From Trebouxia sp. TZW2008 (Eukaryota > Chlorophyta > Trebouxiophyceae > Trebouxiales > Trebouxiaceae), in contig BDIU01000548.1 in assembly GCA_002118135.1 (NCBI GenBank), positions 339 through 26,510 of the forward strand: a DNA stretch of 26,172 bases, written 5' to 3'. A program made the position numbers and the translations under genes. Shown here piece by piece: positions 8,455 through 20,400 of this stretch. The notes under the pieces are model-generated. The model was not told the origin of the DNA. It worked only from the letters and a program-made list of their open reading frames with translations, and made no database searches. Positions within the stretch are counted from its first letter, which is position 1, and every line of letters starts with the position of its first letter.

Positions 8455-11400
8455 CTGCATCAGACAATTGTCATTGAATAACATGCAAACCCATGACTGC
8501 TGCGCTGTACTCATGACTTAGCATGGTGGCCTTCATGCAGCTATGCTGAGCTGTGTCGCCTTGACTATTCTAGCCAATGCTTGGTTCTGGTCAGCAGCAG
8601 CCATTGCAGGCATATACGGCAAATTCAGCAGCATCAGTGAAAGCTGGACCCTATCTCAACGGCGTCAACAGACAGATGCGACAGATCCAGCAGCAGGAGT
8701 AGCAAAAGCTAAGGCCAATCCCAACAGCTTTGGCAGACATTTCTTACAGAAGCAGCAGACGCAGTAGCAACAGCAGCAGTCAACAGCAGCAGCAGTCAGC
8801 AGCAGTGAAAGCATACCTCAGGTTGGCGCAGCTTCTCCAGCTGACGCAGCCTTACCTCCTTGGCCTGCTGTGCCTGCTCATCTGCCTGCCTCATGGCCTC
8901 CCTGTGCTGCTCTGCACCCTCTTGCAGGGCATCAATGGCATGCTGCCAGTCATTATCCGAGAGGCACCCAACCTCTACTGAAGCACTGACGCACAAGGAC
9001 ACCATGTGATGGGCATCGTCGTCGCTTACAATGCTACGGGCGCTCAATGCACCCAGCAGCGTGCTCACCTGCAATGCGTTGTCAAGTAATGAGCGGGTGT
9101 AGGTGAACAGAAGCATCCAGTAGAGCATTATGCCAAGCTAACATCATGTGAATTAACCTCATTGACTGACTGTGACAACTGCAACGGTGATAAGCAACAC
9201 ACTCAGCTACATGCACATGACAAGGAGTAATGCAGTCATGACCTGTGATCAACTCTTTAGGCATTGTATGACATGGTCTGCGTGACCCGCCCCTGGTCGC
9301 CCGACAATGGGTCCCCGAGACAGTACACAATCATTCATTGAAACAAGACAAAGTGCATGTGGTTGGGGTTGTGAGCTCACCCAGCAGAGGGTGTTGCGCC
9401 CCTGCTTAGGCACAGATGCGTTGTGCAGGGCTAGGGGCTGCTCCAGGAAGCCCTCAAAGCCATCCTGCACTTCCTCACTGGTGATGATATTCTTCACATA
9501 CATCTGCACTAAGACCTCCTGCAGCAACATTTTCAGATGTGTCATGGGTCTAGACACAGTGAGCACATCATCATGTGATGTTGTTGTGACCCGGCTTGAC
9601 AGCAATTTACTAATTGCTATTGATCATTTGCCGTGAGATTGCGGCATGCTGCGTTTGCAGGGTTGTCATCTTGCAATGGATGAGACGTGGCATCAATGCA
9701 TGCGAACATGCAGCATTTGTTGACAATACATGCTTTTGGCAGCTTCAAAATCCAATTAACCTTCCTTCAGCACATGAAGCACACATCATCATGTTTTGTA
9801 CACACGGCAAACAGCACACAATGCGACATGTTGTGCAGCAGAGTTGCCACATTCAAAAGCATGCATCAGAGCCTCACAGAGTGAATGTAGATATAATCTG
9901 CTGAAGAAATGCATGAAATTGACTTGTGAAAAGCCTGAAAGCCATGCTTGCACCAAAAGTACATAGGATAAAAGCCCTACAATGGAAAGAATGATATGGC
10001 TAATGCACGGTGACAGGCATGTTGATGAGCAGGCACGCCACTCTCATTCATGCTGACAGCATGAAGCAATCAATGACAAAAGAAATCCAATTCATGCTGA
10101 CATCATCAAGCAATAGGTTGCCCAAGCAATTTACGCACCTTGAGCTGGTCTGCTGGCTGCTGCCCCTGCAAAAAGCCAGGGTATCTGTCAAACCCCAGCC
10201 CTTCAAAGCGACCATCCTCATCACATGGCTGGCGTTTTGGCAGGAAGGGCTCCAACTTGCCCTGCAGGTTGCGCCCCAGCCCCTGCCCCTCAGACCAGCC
10301 CTTCTGCTGCATCATGGCATACCCTGGGCTATCTCTGTGGAAGCAAAGGCTAGAAGGTGCCCGCGCAGATGCACCTGGTCGCTGACTGGCCCCACCCATG
10401 TGCATCTCTGCATCACTGATGATGCCTGCACTGCGATATGTCCTACACAGCATCATTGCAGGTTAGCCACATTGCAAGGCCACAGCACAGATACATGATC
10501 ATCATTACCCACTAACAAACCGCAGCCGCATGCAGTAATCGCAAAACCAGTACAGCAAAGGAGATGGGCAGCACAAAGCTCACCAGACAGCATTCATCAA
10601 TGCAAAAAATGTGGATGCAATGACAGCGCGCGGTGACAGCTGGCGACCTACTGCGTCATGCACATTTGCAGCAGCATAGGCTAATGATGCCTCACCTAGC
10701 CAGCTGCTGCCTATACCAGATCTTCTGGGCAGCCTGGCCTCTTGGCGTTGCCTGAGCGTGTGCTTGGCCCGCCCAGCAAAGCTTCTGCAGCTTGGTGCAG
10801 GCAGCTGACAGCACCCCTTGCATCACCTCCCATGCCGGTCTTGACTTCAGTGCTTCCTGCAAGCACGCCGCACACTTCACACCACAGTACTACTGATGAC
10901 TACTGCGGTCATTCACTGAATGAGTACATTTTGCCCCACCAAACAGTGCACTTATCAACATGCATTTTCTTGTGATGCGCTGAAGAACTTTTTTCAAACA
11001 AAGCAACGCTGTATCATCATCATGTGCAAAAGATCTCACACCATCTGAACAAGCCTAAGCAAACCATTGCTATCAGCCACAGTTTTGAAAGTACTTGTTG
11101 TGTAAGACAATCAGGGCTCAGATCTGAAAGTATGTAGAAATGGTATACTCAAATCTGGATGGCAGCATGCAGAAGAAGTGACGCATAGTGAAGACGTAAG
11201 GGGCCAGTATGCACATACCTGGATACTCCAGAAGAAGTCCTTGGAGTCATGCGACAGCATGAACTCCTGCACGGCCAGGTCAGTGAGCTCTTCAGTACTC
11301 CTGACCTCCACTGGGTGCCCGGCCGACATGGGGTCACCCACAGCTAATGCATCTGGAGCTGAGCTGCGTGATGACAGGGGCCCGTCTGCTTCACAGCTGG

Positions 11401-14400
11401 ACGTGGTTACCATTAGGACTGCTGAGTAAGACTGAGTCTGCTCTGCATCCACCAGCTGTGCGTTGCTTGCACTGGCCTGTGGCAAAGCTGGCACAGGTGC
11501 TGTGACAGCAAGCTGGACATCATGGACCGGCTGCTGTCCTCCTTCAGAAATACTAGGGCAGCAGCCGAAGCTGCTGCTTTGAGCCTCGGCGGCCCCATGG
11601 TGGCTGTGTACACTACTGTCTGGTGACATAGATGAGACAGCATGTCTGATGGGGCTAGCTACTGGGGCGCAGTCAACTGAGTCAGCACTTCTGCAGCTGA
11701 GCATGGTGTCCATGCTAGGCTCTGATGAGGCCTCAGGTGTAGCCCCTGCAGTGCTGCCAACCACTGCTGCGCTGTGCCCAGATGCAGACAGCACAGGTGA
11801 TGACATGTGGGCGGTGGTGGGGGTAGAGGTGTGGGTGGGGGCAGGGGTAGGGGTGGCAACTGGTGACACAGAGGGTGTAGGCAGCTGTGGGGTAGGGGAA
11901 GCTAACTGCTGAACAGCTGTGGTGTGCTGCTGCTGATTATTGGCCAGAGGCTCCTGTACCAATGTTGTAAGGTCAGGCCTACTTTGGTCAGCTGAGTATG
12001 AAGCAAAGACAGCAAAGCATGGTGCTGATCAAGATTTCTGCAATGAGCAACTTGCTGATTGCACAGATCAGATTGATTGACGACAACAGCCACAATCGTG
12101 ATCTCAGGAAATGCAGCCTGAAATGGTAACTTGAGTCCTGTACAGCGCATGTGATTGGGGTGACACAAGAAGTCGAGCTGAATGCACTAGGTATGCAGCG
12201 CTATGCATAAGCAAGCACTCGACTTGAGGGCATACCTGCTGTGCACCGCCCTGGTGCTCAGCTGGGCATGCATTGCTGCCAGTGCTCATGTCTTGCCATG
12301 CAGTCCCTGTCACTGTAGAGCCGTCCCCTTCTACCTCAGAGATGATATCATCAAGACCGTAAAGCCAATTAATATGTGGCGATAGGTGGGGGATGTCAAA
12401 CAGACGGTCGGATGGATATTCCTCCTCTTCCTGCAAGCATGAAGCAACTTTTCGTGCTACTGAAGGGGGTTGCATGCTGCTGATGTCATCCAGCTGATTG
12501 TAGGTCATGCAGAGCGCGTTTCAACATGTGATGGTCAGCAGAGGCTCTTGTGATGCTTCCAAGCATTGAAAAGCCCATTATGCGATGCAGCAACACCAAG
12601 CTCTCAGCATGAAACTGCCCTGGATCATCATCTGAAGCTCAATGAAGCGTCCAACTCAGAAGTAACAGCAAATATTGCAGCTTTCTGTCTACACACCAAT
12701 ATGCATCATTGTGGTCTTACAATTCACATCACGAATGCATGACCAAATGACTGGACAGCAGGTTGGGGCCGTCGCATCACATGAACATGGTGGTCATATG
12801 GCATATCCCAAACAACAGATGCTGTCATGCAGGACTCACCAGCACTGCTTCTGACTCGGGCTGCTGCTGAGGTTGTGCCTCCTCTTCTTCCTCCACTCTG
12901 TCAGTAGCCTCCACGTCAATCTGCTTGGCAATGATGACGCTGTCTTGGCTGTTGCGAGCAGGCACAGAAGGGCTCAAGGCCTCTGCCTGTAAGGGCAGGG
13001 CACCGCCTGTTTCCAGGCTCTCTGCCGAGTTGGGCCCCTCAATGCGTGACGCAACCGCCAAGTTATCTGACTTGCCTGCCAAGCTGGCGGGACCTTCTGA
13101 CACAGTGCCTGACACATCTGGCACTGTGGAGTCCTGCACAACAAAAGCAGGAGTCTGTTGCATCTGACATCAAACTGGCCTGTTGCATTTGACATGAAAC
13201 TGGCCACCATCCTTGGTATCAAACACTGGGAACCTCATGTAAGTGTTGAGGGATGACCACACCATATGTTTGCGTCACCTGCAGCAGACATGTTGCGCTG
13301 ATGCCAGACATGATCAGGTCAGAAATCAAGCAGATTGTCTTCTCAAGCTGCTGCAGGTGTGCCAATCTGGCTAGGAAGGCATGCACTCTGCATCACCAAG
13401 CGTTGCTGAGGATTGCACTTCCGTGCTGAATCTTGAGACATTCAGCTCTGATCACTTGACAGACAGAGCACTTGAAGCCCCGTGATCACGGAACTGGTCA
13501 CTGCTCCATTGTATGATGATCAAGTGAATGCTGACAAGAGAACGAACACAAATTACAAAGTGACAGAGGAACAAAACTCCAAAACATGCACTGAAGGTGC
13601 ATGTTCAGGGTGCAAACTGCAGAAATACTGCAGCAATAAAGGCACAGTGCAAGGCGTCAGTACTGATACTGAAGCCAGCCAAATGTACCTGCATCACTGC
13701 CTGAGCTTGCTGCTGCACCATTGCCTCTTCTTCTTCACTGAGCAGTGGCAGCAACCATTCCTCCTCTGCTGCCTTCTGCTGCTTCTTTTGCTGTCTGTTG
13801 GCCCTCTTCTTCACCCTGTCTCGGGTGTTCTTGGCCGTCCTAGCGGCATTCACTGCAGCAAATGCAGTCCGCTGTTCCTCCTGCTCTACTTCTTGCTCCT
13901 TTTGCCGCTGGGCAATCTTCTGTTTCTCACTCTGCATCTTGGGCTTCTTGGGAGGAGCGTCTGCCTTGGCTGGCTGAGTCATGGGTGCGGTGTCCTGGCG
14001 GGTGGGTGGGGGTGGGGAGCCCAAGACTGCTGCCTCACAGGGCGCAGCACAGTCTGTGGCCAGAGTGTGGGTGTTGGTCACTTTTGACAAAGGGGATGGG
14101 GATGAAGTTGGGGGTGAAGCGGGCTGTTGGTCAACAGCTGTTGGCTCAGCAATGTCCTGCAACATCCCAACATGCAATTATGAGTATCTCGTCTCAGACC
14201 ATGTAATGGCTCCAAGAGTGAAGCTGTCTGTGACAATCAGCACACTTGTGACAAGCAGCAAAGCGTGAGCTGTGTTGATCTGTCTTGACTGCTGATTAGG
14301 TCATACGCATATGATTAGAACGGCATTTTGGCACAGCTTAGTGCAGTTGCATCAGCGGGACAGAAGCTAAGTTTACATGACATGATTGGTTTTAACAGTC

Positions 14401-17400
14401 ATCACAGCGAGTTGTACATTGATACACTGTTCACAGTACAATACATAACTCACAGTCTTCAACCGGCTCTTTGCACATAACACATTGGTGCCAGCGTGTC
14501 CATCAATACCATGTCACAAAGCATACGCCTTGTCATGCAGTTCTGATCAGCTCAACAGAACACATTGACATGATGAGCACTAGTCACACATCTTACCTGA
14601 ACGACTTGCTGGGACCTCTTCCCCTTCCTCTTCTGCTTCTTCCCAGTGTTTGCACTGGGTCCCTGGGCGATCTGAGGAACGGTCTCGCTCATGGCCAGAC
14701 TGCTGTTGCTCTGTGCTGAATCCACAGAACTTGAGGCCACTGCCTGTGAAGGCAGGGCGCTGCCGACAAGGTCACCACTCTGCTGTGAGTGAATCTCTGT
14801 GGCGTCCAGCACAGGTGCAGGGGCGTCTGGCACAACTGCTAGGCCATCAGATCCAACTCCTGAAGAGTCTCGTGTGAGTGCTGTGGGGGTGGACGCGGAC
14901 GGGATGGCAATGACTGGCTGCTGCTCAACCATGCTTGGCACCTCAACTGCCTGTAACAAAGAAAAACCCATGTGACAAAGCTGATTGGGGTTTGATAAAT
15001 TTGACACAGCTGGGAAGGCAGCAGTGGGCTGTTGCTCAACCATGCTTGGCCCAGCGATTGCCTGCAACAAACAGCAAACACAAATGACACAACTGCTTCA
15101 TGTGCTGTAATGAAGAGCAGGGAATGGCTCAAAGTCGAGACAACATACTCTTGCGGCTCAGCCAAATCCTGCTGTCTGGCAAAGGTTACACACCTGTGTT
15201 ACAGACCTGATGTGACATGGCTGTAAAAATACAAGCAGCACAAACCAAGGGTGCTTTGCATTGTAAGCACCTGATGCAGTCATGCTCTTTAGGACAATGG
15301 CCAAAAGTTTGCATTGATTGCGATTGGCATGAATATATTGGTAAGCTGTTTGTTACAAATGGAGGTTTATCTCTTCACAACAGACCTGTAGCTTTTGTTG
15401 TGACATGCTTTATAAGCCACACAGAAGCTGCTGGAGTAACAATGAAGGTGATGACATTGAGCATGTCACTGGCACAGACAATTGGATATATTGTACGCTG
15501 ACACTCACCATGGACATTCGCCAGAATCACGCTGTGTAGCGGCAGCAGTATCCTTGGGCAGACAGCCAGCAGAGATGGCCCAGCAGTACTTGAGTTTCTT
15601 GCTGTATTCCCCATTCATGTGCATTGCCAAATGGAAAACTTGTGATATAGAAGATGGCAGCAGACAAGAGTTGGCAGAGTCGACATCTGCAAAAAATCAA
15701 ATGTCTTTTGGCCCACCTGAGGCAACTGGCGGGGCACCCGCATGCTCTTCTTGCCCTCAGCCCTTGCAGGGCTACTGACGTCCTTCATGCGCTTGGAGCC
15801 TGCTGGGCTGTTGCCCTCCTTGGTGCCCTTAGCCCTTGCAGGACTGGTGGCACTCTTGGTGCCCTTGTCCATGGCAGGGCTGCTGGCCGCCTTTGTGCCC
15901 TTAACATCAGCCAGTGGCTGTGGCTGTGCATGCTGTTTGATGGCCGTGATGCCATTGGTGGGGGGTGGCGGGAGAGATCCTGAAGCCAATGCCTGTCGCA
16001 CCAAACATACACTTATTTATCATATTCATGCTGTCTGTAGTGCAAGTACATGGGCATGACACCGTCGCTTGCAAGCAGGATGGAGATATTGTCTTCTGTT
16101 CTATGCTCCTGCTGCAAAGGGTGGCTATGCACAAAAAGCCCTGCAAATTCAGAAGCAAGGGTAGATCCCATGCAGCTGCTGCAGAAGGTGGCTGTTGACA
16201 AACGCACTGCAAATGCACAAGCAATGCGCAAGCATAGAATCCACACAGTTGCTGCAGAAGATGGCCTTTCACAGAAAGCAGTGTAATTGCAAAAGCAAGG
16301 ATAGAATCATGAGGCTGCTGCTCACAAAAAGCACTGCAGGCGCAAAAGCAAGATTAGAACCCATGCAGGTCTCATGTACGCAACACCAAGTCAAGAATCT
16401 GTTTTGCACTGCAAAAGATTGCAAGCTTTTGCTATCGCAGTGCATGTCTGAACACGTTGCACTTTCGAAGCCCATGGTCAGCCAAGGATGGAAGTTGACT
16501 GAGACTGTCTGTTGTGACGCTCAACCAAGCACAACTTTTGACTGAGCCTGGCTTCTAGCAAAGACTCAGGCACAGCTTACAGACGCTGCCACAGCATGCA
16601 TGACAGTACCCAACACATTGTCAGCTTACCTCCTTTTGATTGCTGAGGCTGTGCAGGCCTGCCCTAGGGCTGGTGCTCTCACGGCCTGTGGCCCTGGGAC
16701 TGTTGCCTGAAAGGCCTAGGGGCCCAGGGCTATTGCCCTCCAGGCTTGCCCTGAAGCTGTGCAGGTCTGCCCTAGAGCGGCTGTTCAGCAGCAGTGCCCT
16801 AAGGCTGTCACCCTCATGGCCCATGCCCCTGGGGCTTTTGCTGCCCCTGCGCCCAGGGCTCATGCGGACAACCTGGCCCTCCAAATTGATTATGTAGTCC
16901 AGAGAGTCAGCGCTCCGTCTGGACATGTCCCTAGGGTTGTTGGCCCTTGATGACTGTGGGGGGTGGGGAACGGAGGTGGTGAGAGGGGTCCTATGCTGGG
17001 CCCTGCCCCTGCTGGTGCCCCTACTGCCGATAGGCATGGTGCAACTGGAGTCAAATTCGTCGCCCTGCATCAAGAATAAAGACTGTGAGATTACGATGAG
17101 GTGCTCTTGCTTGCAGTAAGAGACCTGACACAGACGGTTTTCACAAAGCATGCCATGAGAATATTTGGCAAAATCTTCTTCTGCTGACAAATTGACTCCC
17201 TCATGGTGTTGTAAGGTCAGTAAGAACAGAGAATGGGTGCTCTCACTGTGAAGTTCAGGAGGTAGCTACAGTATGGCATATAGTCACCGCACAATGCTCA
17301 CACAGGTCAAACAGGCTGCTACCACACCTTGATACGCAGCCATGGGCATCGACAGTTTCATGTCCATCTGTCATGCAAAGCCACACTGCACATGGTCGAG

Positions 17401-20400
17401 TCTCAGAGGGTACCAAAATGACACATAGCTGTATGTTGTCCCCCAACTAATCAAAAATTTTAGTGCACAATCAGCACAGAGTCAGTGCACAGGTGTCGCA
17501 TCGCTGAGTGGATGCTTGACTCACCAGTGACATTGCACCGCCTGCCATGCTGAGCTTGAGTGCCTGCTGCAGCTGCCTTTCGGCTTCTTCTTCTGCCTCT
17601 ATCTGGCAGAGCGTGGCATGATCAGTAGGCCTGGGGGCTTGCAGCAGCTGCTGCTTCTCATAATCCTGGCCCTCATCAGTAGGCCTGGATGCGCGCAGGT
17701 CTTCTTCTGCCTCCAGCTGGCTCAGCATGGCATCATCAGTAGGCCTGGGTGCGCGCAGGTCTTCCATCTCCCAAGGACGCTGCTGCTCCTCCTGGGCCTG
17801 CAAACGTCACACACAGAATATGAATCACCGACACTTGCCGATGCCAACATACTGTTGCAGCAAATGGGACCAGCACAAAGCAGCAAGTTTGTAGATGTGC
17901 ACTCTTGACGCCGCTGCCTGCTGCTCCTAACAATATATGGTCCAAAAGCCAAACAACCACCGTAAGAAGATATAAAAAGCATGGATTAACACAATGCTGT
18001 GGTATATTCAGACATACATGGTCTTGCTGTAAAACGCCTCTCACATTCTGTTCTGCACCTTTCCATACACATCATTGCTGCTACAACCTGATAAATTAGG
18101 GGAGGCATTGGCAGCGGTATAGTCATGGTGACGAGCTGCCACGGCTGACTGAGTTGGCAACAGCAGGCGGTCACAGCAATCTCAAAGGGGTGCGCACGGG
18201 ATGCTGTACCTCGCATGTGCAAGGAAACCAGACTGTGGTGCTTGGCCTCAAGAACCTGTCAAAACAACTCCTTCTTGGTTTCAACAATCTTTTGAAGCTT
18301 AGTGGTGACCTTGACGGCAACAGCAGGCGTTTACAGCAATCTCAAAGATGTGAGAGCAAGATGCTGTACCTCAAGGCTCTGCGAATCCAGGTCCTTCATG
18401 ATGTCAGGCGCTTCGTGAAGCTGCGTGGTGACCTTGATGGCAACAGCAGGCATTCACAGCAATTTCACGGATTTGGGAGGAAGATTCTGTACCTCAAAGA
18501 TCCAGAAGAACAGCTTGTCCATGCTTTCAATAACATCCTGAAGCTCTGTATTCACGGCACAGCAGGCAGCCACAACAAACTCTAAGGGAAACATGGTTTG
18601 ATGCTGAACCTCTTCATGATATCACAAGGCTTGGAGTGCAACAGCAGGCAGTCATAGCAAGGGCAGGAGCGTGTGATGCTGTACCGCAAAGATCTGGAAT
18701 ACGGGTTCTGCACAGTGTTCAGAGCCTTGTGAAGCTCTGTACTCATGGCAGCAGTAGGCAGCCACGGCCAAACTTTGAGGCAGCAGACTGTGACACTGTA
18801 CCTGAAGGATCTCTGAGACCAGGCTCTGCATGGTGTCCAGAGCCTCCTTGAGCTCTTTCACCTCAGCCTGCAGGGTGCCTGTATGAGAGGCCAGGGATGA
18901 AGTCTTCCCCTCAGTCGCCTGCATCACCCACAGTCTGCTCAGGCATATTGAACTCGTGACTTAAGACAAATGATCCTTTCCAGAAGCAGAAGAGCAAGCA
19001 TTCTAGCAAACGTGATTCAATGAAAGTCCTGTGCACATATTGTGCTGGTGAATCCAAGCTGGAGCTGCACCTCAGAAACACGTAGCCTCACAGCGCTGGC
19101 AAATTGGCAATCAGACAAGCAAACCAGAAGTCAGCCCAGCATTTGACAGTTGTGTCTCACCTGTGCACTTTGTTGGGCGGCCTGCTGCAGGTCTGCCAGA
19201 CCTTGCTCCACTGACAGCAGGCGGCGTGTCAAGCCCTGCCCCTCCCTCTGATGAGCCTCCTTCTCAATCGCAGCAGCCTGCATCAAATAACAGCTAGCTC
19301 AGGCCCATGTTCTATCAACTCCGTCAGAATTACGGTGACTCTCATGATGATAGAATCATGCTAAAGCTGGCAGTCACAATGACATCAACAATGCTAATGG
19401 TGTTCACAATGATGCTGATGATGACAATGACAAAAACAATAGCTGTCAATAAATACAATGATGCCAACAGTTCATCACTTGTAGCACATAAGCTAGGTGT
19501 ATGACCCCAAAGGATATGCAGAAAATGGTTGAGCCAACTCTGGGCAGGGCTTGTTCCCAGCTAAGCTCCTGAGGTGGGTCAACACTACATGAGGCAGTGT
19601 TGAGTGCGGCACCTGGGCTGCTTGATGGTGAGCTGTCTTGAGGTCTTGAGCAGTCTGCTCCAGGGTCTGTACCCTGTCCTTCAGAGCAGTAGCCTCAGTG
19701 CGCAGCGCGCCATTCTCCTCCTGAACCTCCTGCAAAACTAGAATTGCTCACTGACTGATCAAGTTCAACTCGCACAGAATCTGCAGTTTCCTGGCTTGGC
19801 ATCATTATTCTCTCACAGGACCGTGCCTGGCAAGGAACAGCTGCCACTGCATCTAAAACTTGAGTCACGGAAGTCACAACGACACAATCCATGTCATACA
19901 GCACTGCTGCTGTGCTTGTGAATCAGCTTTCAAGCACTGAACGGCTTGTGAGTGATGACAGACCTGCAGGGCTTTGCTGTTGCTGCTGTTCTGGGCTGCA
20001 ACACTCTCCTGTAGGCTCGCCACAATGGCTGCCAGCTCCTCATGCTTGCCTGCCAGCTGCTGGTATTCAGCATCCTTGGCGTCCTTGACCTCCTGGACTG
20101 CCTGCTGTACCTGCTCCCTGTGCGCCTGTATAAACAGATACTCAACATGTTAGCCACTGCTTGTGCTCAGCACCGTTCACCTGTTGGTTGCCTGCTCTAG
20201 CAATGCACTAACTGTCATGTTATTCTAAGACAGCAATTGGCTGTGGGAGAGCAAGGGCAACAAGGTGAGATGTTGGTGGTGAAGGGCGGTGGTGATGGCT
20301 GTGTTGACGGAGGATACGCTTCATGAAATTTCACAGCACCTGACTTGCTTGACAATGTGCTAAACCTTAGTCTCAGCGCCCAATCCCTGCCCTGCTTTAT

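Noticed and set aside
18154..18585. 143-residue plus-strand frame over the exon 13 array
   Set aside because: Its repeated peptide arises from the tandem DNA units; the exon homology is on the minus strand.
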